64,000 nt of DNA, from positions 186,001 through 250,000 of the forward strand of contig CAWHBT010000001.1 in the NCBI GenBank assembly GCA_963827595.1. Direction: 5' to 3'. Position numbers and translations under genes: made by a program. The stretch comes from DATEDA01 sp963827595 (GTDB lineage Bacteria > Pseudomonadota > Gammaproteobacteria > Burkholderiales > SG8-39). Under the pieces are notes generated by a model. The model ran no database searches. It was not told the DNA's origin and was given only the letters and a program-made list of their open reading frames with translations. This document shows positions 1 through 7,908 of the stretch, one piece after another; the first letter of the stretch is position 1, and every line of letters begins with the position of its first letter.

Positions 1-1
1 C

Positions 2-304
2 GAGCGCGCCAGGAGCGGGCGCCTGCGGCCCGCGGATCTGGCCGCCGGAACCTTCACCATCACCAACCTGGGCATGTACAACGTCGATGCTTTCAACGCC
101 ATCATCGCGCCCCCGCAGGCGGCGAGCCTCGCCGTCGGGCGCATTGCCGATCGGGTGGTGGCGGTGGACGGTCAGCCCGGCGTTCGTCCGTTCATGACGA
201 TCACGCTCTCCGGCGACCATCGAGTGATCGATGGTGCCCAGGCTGCGCTTTTTCTCAACGATCTGGCCGAAGCGATCCGCGCGCCGGGGGAATGGCTGGG
301 CTAG
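2..304 (+). CDS. 2-oxoacid dehydrogenase E2 component (dihydrolipoamide acyltransferase), C-terminal fragment
   Basis: The gene runs in from the left edge, so only the last 100 residues are present, read in frame from base 2 to TAG at 302-304. They form the end of the acyltransferase catalytic domain: FTITNLG, a G-x-P-A-like loop replaced by APPQAASLAVG, and the active-site motif DHRVIDG, whose His and Asp catalyse acyl transfer between lipoyl-lysine and CoA. The E2 core sits in the pyruvate, 2-oxoglutarate or branched-chain dehydrogenase complex; which one cannot be told from the tail. The stop codon directly abuts the stop of the convergent GST gene. The call is firm for the family and open for the complex. 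Confidence 0.9.
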   Translation, partial: ERARSGRLRPADLAAGTFTITNLGMYNVDAFNAIIAPPQAASLAVGRIADRVVAVDGQPGVRPFMTITLSGDHRVIDGAQAALFLNDLAEAIRAPGEWLG

Positions 305-1000
305 TCAGCGCCGCGCGTACTGCACCGACCCGAACATCACCTCGCGCTGCTCGGGGGTGAGCGGTCCGGTGCGACGCCGATCGGCGAGGACCTGGAGCCC
401 GCGCTTCACCGCCGGGCGCTCGTTGAGCTTGTCGAACCAGCGCCTGACGTTCCGGTAGTCGTCCATGTTCACGCCCTGCCGCTCGTAGGAGCGCAGCCAC
501 GGCATGACCGCCATGTCGGCGATCGTGTACTCGCGGCACCCGACATACGGGCTCTCGCCGAGGCGCCGGTCGAGCACGCCGTAGAGCCGGTTCGCCTCGT
601 TCCGGTAGCGGTCGATCGCGTACGGGATCTTCTCGACCGAATAGCCGAGGAAGTGGTGCGCCTGGCCGAGCATCGGGCCGATGTGCCCCATCTGGAACAT
701 GACCCACTGCATCACCGCCCAGCGGTCGCGAATGTCCGCCGGCAGAAACTTGCCGGTCTTGGACGCGAGGTAGAAGAGGATCGCGCCGGACTCGGCGAGC
801 GCCATCGGCTTGCCGCCCGGCCCGTCGCGATCGACGATCGCCGGCATCTTGTTGTTCGGGCTGACCTTGAGGAACTCGGGCTTGAACTGGTCGCCGGCCT
901 GGATGTCGATCGGGTGCACGGTGTACGGCAGCCCGGTCTCCTCGAGCATGATGTGGATCTTGTGCCCGTTGGGCGTGGGCCAGGTATAGAGGTCGATCAT
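305..1000 (-). CDS. yfcG: Glutathione S-transferase, YfcG/YghU (nu) type disulfide-bond oxidoreductase
   Basis: 231 residues. The N-terminal thioredoxin-fold domain (about 1-85) starts MIDLYTWPTPNGHKI, matching the T-P-N-G-x-K glutathione-binding signature of nu-class GSTs such as E. coli YfcG. These bind two GSH or GSSG molecules and reduce disulfides instead of conjugating. ALAESGAILFYLA (about 70-82) is the usual second glutathione contact. The C-terminal all-helical domain carries REYTIADMAVMPW, the N-capping/hydrophobic-staple motif of GSTs. The enzyme should be cytosolic. The ATG at 1000 gives the family's normal length. It is transcribed toward the E2 gene and follows the curA-like gene by only about 45 bp, so the two may be co-transcribed. 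Confidence 0.92.
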   Translation of the reverse strand: MIDLYTWPTPNGHKIHIMLEETGLPYTVHPIDIQAGDQFKPEFLKVSPNNKMPAIVDRDGPGGKPMALAESGAILFYLASKTGKFLPADIRDRWAVMQWVMFQMGHIGPMLGQAHHFLGYSVEKIPYAIDRYRNEANRLYGVLDRRLGESPYVGCREYTIADMAVMPWLRSYERQGVNMDDYRNVRRWFDKLNERPAVKRGLQVLADRRRTGPLTPEQREVMFGSVQYARR

Positions 1001-1045
1001 TGCTTCTCCTAACGACGGGCGGCCACGGCCGATCCGTGGTCGTCC

Positions 1046-2045
1046 CTAAACGAGCTTCACGAGCTGCTTGCCGAGGTTCTCGCCGCGCAGCATGCCCGAT
1101 GAACGCCCGCGGCGCGTTCTCGAGCCCCTGCGCGACCGTCTCCCGGTACTTGATCCTTCCCTCGCCCACCCACCGCCCGAGCTCCTCGAGCGCGCGCGGC
1201 CAGAGCTCCATGCGGTCGCTCACGATGAAGCCCTGCATGCGGATGCGGTTGACGAGCACCGAACGGAGGTTCCTGACGCCGTAGGGCTCGGTCGCGCTGT
1301 ACTGCGAGACGAGCCCGCAGATCGTGATGCGCGAAGCGGGGTTCATCAGCGGCAGGACCGCGTCCAGCACTTCGCCCCCGACGTTCTCGAAGTCCACGTC
1401 GATGCCCTGCGGCGCCGCGGTCTGCAGGTCGTCGCGGAGCCGGCCGGCCTTGTAGTCGACGCAGGCGTCGAACCCGAGCTCGCCCACGACGTAGTCGCAC
1501 TTTGCCTTGCCGCCCGCAATGCCGACCACACGGCAACCCTTGAGCTTCGCGAGCTGTCCGACCACGCTGCCGACCGCGCCCGAAGCAGCGGAGACGACGA
1601 CGGTCTCGCCCGGCTGCGGCTGGGCGATGTCGAGCAGGCCCATCCAGGCGGTGACCCCGGGCATGCCGAGCACGCCGAGCGCATACGAGGGCGGCGCCCT
1701 CGCGGCGTCCACCTTGCGCACGCCCGTGCCGTCGGAGACGGCGTACTCCTGCCAGCCGAACGCTCCGGTCACGAGGTCGCCCTTAGCGAAGCGTGGATGC
1801 CGCGATTCGACCACCTCGCCGACCGTGCCGCCGGTCATCACCTCGCCGAGCTCGACGTACTTCGCGTACGACTTCTTCGCGTCCATGCGGCCGCGCATGT
1901 ACGGGTCGAGCGAGAGCCAGTGATTGCGGACCAGGAACTGGCCGTCGCCGGGCTTGGCCAGCGGCACTGCCTCGAGCCTGAAGTTCGCTTCGGTGACCCG
2001 GCCCTCAGGCCGGCTGACGAGAAGGATCTGACGATTTGCGGGCAC
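1046..2045 (-). CDS. NADP-dependent oxidoreductase, CurA/leukotriene B4 dehydrogenase type, with one frameshift
   Basis: A zinc-independent medium-chain reductase. It begins at a GTG (2045) with VPANRQILLVSRPEG. The N-terminal GroES-like domain contains DPYMRGRM, and the Rossmann domain has SAASGAVGSVVGQLAK for NADPH. Relatives reduce the C=C bond of enones (curcumin, prostaglandins, 2-alkenals). The frame is intact to AFIG and then breaks. One extra base near 1094 separates it from the normal C-terminus MLRGENLGKQLVKLV, which ends in TAG at 1046-1048. Only the last 16 or so residues are displaced, so a sequence error or a very recent mutation is likely. The enzyme is cytosolic. It lies downstream of a hairpin-rich gap. 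Confidence 0.85.
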
Positions 2046-2124
2046 GGACGCGCGTCTCGGACTGGCCGGCGCGCAGTGTAGCAGGGGCGAGGACGCGGGC
2101 GCGGTGGCGGCGCCCGCATAAAGC

Positions 2125-2161
2125 GCACGCGCCGGTGGCGGACTCCGCGACCGGCGCGTGC
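2125..2161. terminator. Long GC hairpin between the TonB-like and CurA-like genes
   Basis: A perfect 12-bp inverted repeat, GCACGCGCCGGT at 2125-2136 and ACCGGCGCGTGC at 2150-2161. The 13-base loop itself holds a GCGG/CCGC mini-stem. On the minus strand it lies after the TonB-like gene and before the CurA-like gene, followed by a short T-containing stretch (GCTTTAT). It may terminate the upstream gene or structure the leader of the downstream one. Confidence 0.45.
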
Positions 2162-2174
2162 GTAGCGCTCGATG

Positions 2175-2198
2175 GCGGCGGCCCGTTCAGGCCGCCGC
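2175..2198. terminator. Second GC hairpin just beyond the TonB-like gene stop
   Basis: Perfect 9-bp arms GCGGCGGCC (2175-2183) and GGCCGCCGC (2190-2198) with a six-base loop, nine bases past the minus-strand stop at 2207. There is no U-tract on either side. It forms a tandem pair with the larger hairpin at 2125-2161. Confidence 0.4.
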
Positions 2199-2206
2199 GG
2201 GTAGGA

Positions 2207-2773
2207 TTACTTCTTGTCTTTCTTGGTCGCGGCGACGCCCGACGACGGCACGACCAGACGCTGATTCTCGGCCACGCTGCGGACCTGGTAGTGCCCGTCA
2301 GGGCGGAAGAGCCAGGTCTCGACAAAGCTCACGGTCTCGAGGTTGCCGAGCAGGTGCGCCGACGGCGCGGGAAGCGGCGCGGCGCGGTGCACGCTGCGGA
2401 GCGCGACTTCCTCGACGTCCTTGTGCCCGTTCGAGCGCATCACGGCCACGTGGACCGGCTTGCCGTCGCGGTCGATGCTGATGTTGAGCACCACCACCGA
2501 TTTCAGGATCGGCGGGAGCGATTCGGCGCGCTCACGCGAGTTCTTGGCATGGATGTGGTCGGCCACATGCTTCTTGTAGGCCTCCATCGTGGTCGCGCTG
2601 GACGCCGGCCCGCGCACGACCGGCGCCGGTGCCGCCTTGGGCGGCGCGGCGGGCGCGGCGGCCTGCGGGGCGGGTTGCGGCGCAGCAGGCGGCGGCGACT
2701 CGACCGTCGCGCAGCCGGCGACGGCGGCGATCGCGCAGAGCGCGACGTACTGCGGAATTCGGTTGCGGCGCAT
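2207..2773 (-). CDS. Lipoprotein with a TonB C-terminal-like domain
   Basis: 188 residues. The N-terminus has a lipoprotein signal ending in the lipobox AVAGC, so the protein should be lipidated at Cys21. A Pro/Ala-rich linker (about 25-60), typical of periplasm-spanning TonB family proteins, follows. The C-terminal domain (about 85-170) has the TonB-C pattern VVVLNISIDRDGKPVHVAVM and VEEVALRSV. TonB links ExbBD to outer-membrane receptors, but this protein has a lipid anchor in place of a transmembrane helix and no ExbB/ExbD neighbours. A stand-alone periplasmic or outer-membrane partner role is therefore more likely than energy transduction. The end is Lys-rich (ATKKDKK). Function is inferred only from the fold. 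Confidence 0.72.
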   Translation of the reverse strand: MRRNRIPQYVALCAIAAVAGCATVESPPPAAPQPAPQAAAPAAPPKAAPAPVVRGPASSATTMEAYKKHVADHIHAKNSRERAESLPPILKSVVVLNISIDRDGKPVHVAVMRSNGHKDVEEVALRSVHRAAPLPAPSAHLLGNLETVSFVETWLFRPDGHYQVRSVAENQRLVVPSSGVAATKKDKK

Positions 2774-2978
2774 GGTTGGTCCCTTCCCTGGGTTCGAATC
2801 GAACCGGGGCAGGCTAGCATCGGCCGCGCGCCGCGAGGCGCTATGTCGTCGTCATGATCGTGACCGAGTGCTTGCCGCCGTGCGCCGCGATCGTCGGCGC
2901 GTCGTCACGAGCGTGACCGACTTCGCAGCGTCCGCTCGTCGTCATGAACCCGACGCCGCCGTCAATCCGGCCGACAGC

Positions 2979-4109
2979 TCAGCCGGCGGCGAAGCGCTCG
3001 GTGTGAAAGCTCGAATCGCCGAGCCAGAAATCGATCATCGTCAGCCGCTTCGCGAGATGCGCCGCCGGCAGTTCGTTGGTGACGCCCATGCCGCCGTGCA
3101 ACTGGATCGCCTCCTTCGCCACCGCGCGCCCCGCGCGACCCACGAGCGATTTCGCGGCCGAGACCGCGCGCCGCCGCTCCGCGGCATCGTCGGACTGCGC
3201 CTTCACCGCGGCGAGGCAGGCCATCGACTTCGACTGCTCGGCGTGAATCAGCATGTCGACCGCGCGGTGCTGCAGCGCCTGGAAGCGCCCGATCGGCTGG
3301 CCGAACTGCTGGCGGGTCTTCAGATACTCGAGCGTCGCCGCGTTCAGCGCCTCGATCACCCCGACCGCCTCGGCGCAGAGCGCCGCCGCGCCGAGGTCCA
3401 CCGTCCGCTCGAGGAGCGGCAGCCCCGCGTCCACCGGTCCGAGCACGGCCCCCGCCCCGACGTGCACGCCGTCGAGGGCGACATCGGCCGCGCGCAGGCC
3501 GTCGATGGTGCGATAGTCCGTGACGCCCACGCCGCGCGACTTCGCGTCGACGAGGAACAGCGTGATCCCCTGACGGTCCCGCTGGCCTCCCCCGGTGCGC
3601 CCGGTGACGATGAGGGTGTCGGCGGTCGCGCCGTTGAGCACCACGGCCTTGCGGCCGTTCAGCACGTAGCCGCCGCCCTCGCGCCGCGCGGTGGTCGAGA
3701 CGTCGTGCAGGTCGTAGCGCGATTGCGGCTCGCCGTGCGCGAGCGCGAGGAGCCACTTCCCCGCCGCGACGCGCGGCAGGATGTCCTGCCGCTGCGACGC
3801 CGCGCCGGCGAGGTTGACGACTCCGCCGCCGAGGACGACCGTCGCGAGGTACGGCTCGACGACCATCCCCCGTCCGAGCTCCTGCAGCACGACCATGACG
3901 TCGACCGCGGTGCCGCCGAAGCCGCCGTGCGCCTCCGGAAACGGCACGCCGAGCAGGCCCATCTCGGCGAACTGCGCCCACATGCGCTCGCTCCAGCCCG
4001 TGGACGAGGCGATGCTGCGGCTGCGCACCTCGAACGCGTACTCGTTCGTCACGAACCGCGCGATGGCGTCGCGGAGGAGCTGCTGCTCTTGGGTGAGCGA
4101 GAAATCCAC
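2979..4109 (-). CDS. Acyl-CoA dehydrogenase, small partner of a two-gene pair (PimD-like)
   Basis: 376 residues with the acyl-CoA dehydrogenase layout: N-terminal helices (FSLTQEQQLLRDAIARFV), middle beta domain and C-terminal helices ending in QLHGGMGVTNELPAAHL. This FAD enzyme introduces the alpha-beta double bond in an acyl-CoA and passes electrons to ETF. Paired genes of this type resemble the PimC/PimD pair for dicarboxyl-CoA and similar heterotetrameric dehydrogenases. The start is a GTG whose first base is the last base of the upstream TAG (TAGTG), so translation is coupled to the large partner. Substrate unknown. Confidence 0.9.
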   Translation of the reverse strand: MDFSLTQEQQLLRDAIARFVTNEYAFEVRSRSIASSTGWSERMWAQFAEMGLLGVPFPEAHGGFGGTAVDVMVVLQELGRGMVVEPYLATVVLGGGVVNLAGAASQRQDILPRVAAGKWLLALAHGEPQSRYDLHDVSTTARREGGGYVLNGRKAVVLNGATADTLIVTGRTGGGQRDRQGITLFLVDAKSRGVGVTDYRTIDGLRAADVALDGVHVGAGAVLGPVDAGLPLLERTVDLGAAALCAEAVGVIEALNAATLEYLKTRQQFGQPIGRFQALQHRAVDMLIHAEQSKSMACLAAVKAQSDDAAERRRAVSAAKSLVGRAGRAVAKEAIQLHGGMGVTNELPAAHLAKRLTMIDFWLGDSSFHTERFAAG

Positions 4110-5296
4110 TAGAGCCCCAGCACGTGCTGCGCGATGATGTTGCGCTGGATCTCGTTCGAGCCGCCGTAGATCGAGACCTTGCGCCAGCCGAAGTAGCGCG
4201 CCGCCAGCGGCGCGGCGTACGCGGGGGCGAACGGCGCCGCGGCGCCGCCCTCCTCGATGGCGCGGCGCGAGAACGGCGCCGCCGCGGGCCCGAGGGCCTC
4301 CATCATCAGTTCGGTGAGGGCCTGCTGGACCTCGGTGCCCGCGATCTTGAGGATCGACGCCTCGGGTCCGGGTTTGTCGCGCGCGGAGAGGACGCGCAGC
4401 AGCGTCGTCTCGAGCGCCATGAGGTCGATCTCGACCTGCGCGAGCCGCGCCCGGAAGACCGCGTCTTCCGCGAGCGGCCGGCCACTCTTGATCTGCGTCG
4501 CCGCGATCTCCTTCAGGAGCTGGAGCTCGCGCTTCGAGGCGCCGACGCCGGTGATGCCGGTGCGCTCATAGCCGAGCAGGAACTTCGCGTACGTCCAGCC
4601 CCGACCGGCCTCGCCGACGAGGTTCGCGGCCGGCACCTCGACGTCGTCGAAGAACACCTCGTTCACCTCGTGCTCCTCGTCGTAGAGGATCAGCGGCCGC
4701 ACGGTGACTCCCGGCGAGTGCATGTCGATCAGGAGGAAGCTGATGCCCTCCTGCTTCTTGACCGTCGCGTCGGTGCGCACCAGGCAGAAGATCATGTCGG
4801 CGTACTGTGCGAGCGTCGTCCAGGTCTTCTGCCCGTTGACGACGTAGCGGTCGCCCCGAAGCTCCGCCCGGGTCTTGAGGGAGGCGAGATCCGAGCCCGA
4901 GCCCGGCTCGGAATAGCCCTGGCACCACCAGTCCTTGTTCTCACGGATGCGCGCGAGGTAGTGCTCCTTCTGCCAGGGGCTCCCGAACTGCATGATCACG
5001 GGCGCGACCATGTTGAGCCCGAACGGGATCAGCCGCGGCGCGCCGGCCGCGGCGCACTCCTCGTCGAACAGGTGATGCTCGACCGGCGTCCAGCCGCGGC
5101 CGCCGTGCTCTTTCGGCCAATGGCCGGCGAGCCAGCCCTGGCGCGCGAGGATGTCCTGCCAGCGCACCCAGTCGTCCTTGCCGAGCGCGCGGTGGCCGAG
5201 AACCTTCTCGCCGATGTCGCGCGGGAGGTTCGCGCGGACGAACGCGCGCACCTCTTCGCGGAACGCCTGCTCTTCGGGGGTGTAGGTGAGGTCCAT
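4109..5296 (-). CDS. Acyl-CoA dehydrogenase, large partner of a two-gene pair (PimC-like)
   Basis: Start chosen at the ATG of MDLTYTPEEQAFREEVR (5296), the usual N-terminus of the family. An in-frame ATG 21 codons upstream adds an atypical tail. About 395 residues. GYSEPGSGSDLASL is the FAD/substrate-contact motif, and IYGGSNEIQRNIIAQHVLGL is the C-terminal FAD-binding signature. The enzyme is a soluble flavoprotein of beta-oxidation-like pathways that transfers electrons to ETF. It is translationally coupled to the smaller partner downstream, with which it probably forms a heteromer. The EamA transporter gene lies upstream on the same strand with a gap of about 80 bp. Confidence 0.92.
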   Translation of the reverse strand: MDLTYTPEEQAFREEVRAFVRANLPRDIGEKVLGHRALGKDDWVRWQDILARQGWLAGHWPKEHGGRGWTPVEHHLFDEECAAAGAPRLIPFGLNMVAPVIMQFGSPWQKEHYLARIRENKDWWCQGYSEPGSGSDLASLKTRAELRGDRYVVNGQKTWTTLAQYADMIFCLVRTDATVKKQEGISFLLIDMHSPGVTVRPLILYDEEHEVNEVFFDDVEVPAANLVGEAGRGWTYAKFLLGYERTGITGVGASKRELQLLKEIAATQIKSGRPLAEDAVFRARLAQVEIDLMALETTLLRVLSARDKPGPEASILKIAGTEVQQALTELMMEALGPAAAPFSRRAIEEGGAAAPFAPAYAAPLAARYFGWRKVSIYGGSNEIQRNIIAQHVLGL

Positions 5297-5374
5297 CCGG
5301 GGCGGCTCCGGCGAGACGTGGCGGAGACCATGGTAGCTGCTCGACCGCAGCCTGATCAACCGGGATCCGGGGGT

Positions 5375-6280
5375 TTACGTGCGCTGCCAGCCGGCACGCG
5401 CCGCCAGAAAGATCCCGGCAAGCAGCAGGGCCATGCCCGCGAGCTTCACGGGCCCCACCGGCTCACCGAGGAGCAGCCACGCGAGCACCGTCGAGCCCAC
5501 CGGCTCGCCGAGGATGGCGAGCGCGATGAGGGTGGCCGGGAGGTACTTCAACGCCCAGTTGAAGCTCGAGTGGCCGAGGAGCTGGGGGCCGACGGCGAGC
5601 GCGAGGAGCATCAGCCACGACGCGGGCGCGAACCCGCCGAGCGGCGCGCCCACCGCGGTGGCAAAGAGCACGAGGCACACCGCGGCGGTGACGTAGACGA
5701 CCCCGATATACGCAAGGAGCGACATTCCGCGCCGCAACCGACGGCCGATCAGCAGGTAGCCACAGACCGCCAGCGACCCGATGACCGCCAGCGCGTTGCC
5801 GAGCGCGGGCGATCGAGTCGCTCCGCCGGCATCGGCGGCGTCGGTGAGGAAGACCACCGCGCTGCCGGCGATTGCGAGCGCGATCGCGAGGACCATCGCC
5901 GGTCCGAGCCGCTCGCGGAAGAACAGCCACGACGCGATGCCGATCCAGATCGGGTTGGTAGTGACCAGGGCGACGCTGGACGCGACCGACGTGTACTCGA
6001 GCGACAGGATCCAGGTCGCGAAGTGCGCCGCGAGGAACGCCCCCGAGGCCACCGCGAGCCCCCACTCCCGCCACGCGAGCGCGGCGAGCTCGTCGCGGCA
6101 CCGCGCGAGCACGATCGGCGCGAGGATCAGCGCCGCGAACGCCAGCCGCCAGGCCGCGATCGACAGCGACGGCACGCCGTCGAGCTGCAGCCATCGGATG
6201 AGGATCGATGCGGTCGAGACGATCAGCACGCCGGCGGCGAGCACGGTCAGGACGCGCGCGCGCGAAGGCATGTGAGTCAT
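5375..6280 (-). CDS. DMT-superfamily (EamA) transporter
   Basis: 301 residues of alternating hydrophobic segments, consistent with ten transmembrane helices in two five-helix EamA repeats. The second repeat contains LGHSSFNWALKYLPATLIALA followed by EPVGSTVLAWLLLGEP, a well known EamA pattern (a Glu-Pro after the third helix of a repeat). Such proteins are inner-membrane exporters or exchangers of metabolites. Nothing in the sequence or the neighbours fixes the substrate. A second in-frame ATG lies three codons in. It is divergent from the TRAP operon, with a 69-bp shared promoter region. Confidence 0.88.
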   Translation of the reverse strand: MTHMPSRARVLTVLAAGVLIVSTASILIRWLQLDGVPSLSIAAWRLAFAALILAPIVLARCRDELAALAWREWGLAVASGAFLAAHFATWILSLEYTSVASSVALVTTNPIWIGIASWLFFRERLGPAMVLAIALAIAGSAVVFLTDAADAGGATRSPALGNALAVIGSLAVCGYLLIGRRLRRGMSLLAYIGVVYVTAAVCLVLFATAVGAPLGGFAPASWLMLLALAVGPQLLGHSSFNWALKYLPATLIALAILGEPVGSTVLAWLLLGEPVGPVKLAGMALLLAGIFLAARAGWQRT

Positions 6281-6298
6281 GCGACATCCTAGCTCCTG

Positions 6299-6304
6299 TA
6301 CACT
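6299..6304 (+). promoter_or_regulatory. Possible -10 element upstream of dctP
   Basis: TACACT about 45 bases before the dctP ATG in the gap between divergent genes. No convincing -35 is visible, so this is a weak suggestion. Confidence 0.25.
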
Positions 6305-6349
6305 GCCGGCCGAGGGGATGCTCGTCCCCTGTCCCTAGGAGGAGACACG

Positions 6350-7376
6350 ATGCCGACCATCAGAAAGCTCGCGCTAGCGAGCCTGGCCGGTTGCGGCTTT
6401 GTCGCCGCGCAACCGGCGCTCGCTCAGACCACCCTCACGTATTCCTCGTGGGTGAGCCCGACGCACCACCTCACGCCTCTGGCAGACGGCCTGGACCAAG
6501 GAGGTCGAGAAGGCCACCAACGGCCGGGTCAGATTCCAAATGCTGCCCAAGCACCCGTCGGCCCCGCCGGGAACCTTCGATGCCGTGCGGGACGGGCTGA
6601 TGGACCTCTCCTACGTGACTGCGAGCTACACGCCGGCGCGCCACGTACTGCCGATCATGGCCGAGCTGCCGGGCATGGGCGACACGTCCGAAGTCAACTC
6701 GGTGGCCTACTCGCGCATCTACTGGAAGTACTTCGACCAGGTCGGCGAGTACAAGGGCGTGAAGCTGCTCGGCGTGTTCACCCACGGCCCCGGCCAGATC
6801 TTCACCAAGAAGCCGGTGAAGACCCTCGCCGACCTCCAGGGCCTCAAGATCCGCACCGGCGGGGGCGTCGCCGAAGCGGTCGGCAACGCGATCGGGGCGG
6901 TCGCCTTCGTCAAGCCGGCGCCCGAATCCTTCGAGCTGCTCAAGTCGGGCGTCGCCGACGGGACGTTCTTCCCGCTGGAGGCGTTTCTCTCGTTCAAGCT
7001 CGAGACGGTCGTCACGCAGGTGACCGAGATCCCCGGCGGCATGTACAGCTCGTCGTTCGGGTTCTTCATGAACGAGGACAAGTGGAACAAGCTGCCAAAG
7101 CAGGACCAGGAGGCGATCGATCGGCTCTCGAGGGAGTACGTCGCCCGGATGGCCGGCAAGTCCTGGGACAGCGCCGATGCCAGGAGTCGCGACGCGATCG
7201 AGAAGGCGCGGGTGCCGCTGGTGAGGGCGAGCCCGGAGCTCGTGGCCGAGGTGCGCAAGCGCTCGGGCCCGATCATCGAGGACTGGATCGCCAAGGCGAA
7301 CGCCAAGGGCGTGGACGCGCCCAAGGTGCTGGCCGAGTTCCGCGCCGAGCTCAAGAACGTCGCCGCCGGGAAGTAG
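6350..7376 (+). CDS. dctP: TRAP transporter solute-binding protein (DctP family), with one frameshift
   Basis: The ATG at 6350 is preceded by AGGAGGAGACACG. A signal peptide ends near QPALAQ. The mature protein is a DctP-fold periplasmic receptor: WTKEVEKATNGRVRFQ, then FDAVRDGLMDLSYV, then a GLKIRTGGGVAEAV segment. The frame set by the signal peptide shifts by +1 around 6476-6480 (ACGCCTCTGG). Removing one base joins HHLT to WQTAWTKEVEK without a gap, so the gene is probably intact in the organism. The receptor feeds DctQ/DctM in sodium- or proton-driven uptake of an organic acid. It is followed by a hairpin and the two membrane genes. Confidence 0.9.
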
Positions 7377-7398
7377 CGCCGATCTCCGGGCACGACCG

Positions 7399-7430
7399 AG
7401 GGCGCGGGACACGCTTCCGCGCCCTTTCGC
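7399..7430 (+). terminator. Hairpin between the TRAP receptor and permease genes
   Basis: Arms AGGGCGCGG (7399-7407) and CCGCGCCCT (7417-7425), followed by TTCGCTTTC. It lies in the 58-bp dctP-dctQ gap and could act as a partial terminator or 3' stabiliser, giving more receptor than permease message. Confidence 0.5.
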
Positions 7431-7434
7431 TTTC

Positions 7435-7908
7435 ATGAGCTCCGGCGAGCATCGCTGGGAGGGCCGCATCGACGCGACGCTCGGCGTTGCCGCGTCGGCG
7501 ATCCTGTTCGCGCTGATGCTGCTCACCTTCGTGGACGTGGTGGGCCGCTACCTGTTCAACCGCCCGCTGCGCGGCGGGTTCGAGATCACCGAGCTCCTGC
7601 TCCTGGTCCTGATCTTCGCCGGCCTGCCGCTCGTGTCGCGCGCGGACGAGCACGTGACCATGGATTTCATCGATCGCCTGCTCGGCCCACGCGCGCAGCA
7701 GCTGTTCGTGCGCGCGGTGCACGGGTTGTGCGCGGCGATCATGTTTCTGCTCACCTGGCTGATGTGGCTCAAGGCCGACCGGATCTGGGCCTACCGCGAC
7801 GCCACCGACGTGCTGCGCATCCCGTACGGCCCGTTCGTCTACTTCATGGCGGTGATGATCGCGCTCACCGGCGTGATCCACCTCTACAAGGTGGTCGCAC
7901 GCCGATGA
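7435..7908 (+). CDS. dctQ: TRAP transporter small permease (DctQ)
   Basis: 157 residues with four hydrophobic segments, the size and topology of DctQ. The first helix region contains FVDVVGRYLFNRPLRGGFEITELLL, and the stretch D-E-H-V-T-M-D follows the second helix; both are typical of this family. DctQ is the small inner-membrane subunit that docks the receptor and scaffolds DctM. The stop overlaps the dctM start as ATGA, so the two subunits are translationally coupled. Confidence 0.93.
   Translation: MSSGEHRWEGRIDATLGVAASAILFALMLLTFVDVVGRYLFNRPLRGGFEITELLLLVLIFAGLPLVSRADEHVTMDFIDRLLGPRAQQLFVRAVHGLCAAIMFLLTWLMWLKADRIWAYRDATDVLRIPYGPFVYFMAVMIALTGVIHLYKVVARR

Noticed and set aside
2841..2945. 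Small minus-strand ORF (34 codons) and repeated GTCGTCA-x-GA-x-CGTGACCGA-like words in the gap 2774-2978
   Set aside because: No ribosome site, no recognisable peptide, and the two words match only imperfectly; chance similarity in GC-rich sequence is likely.
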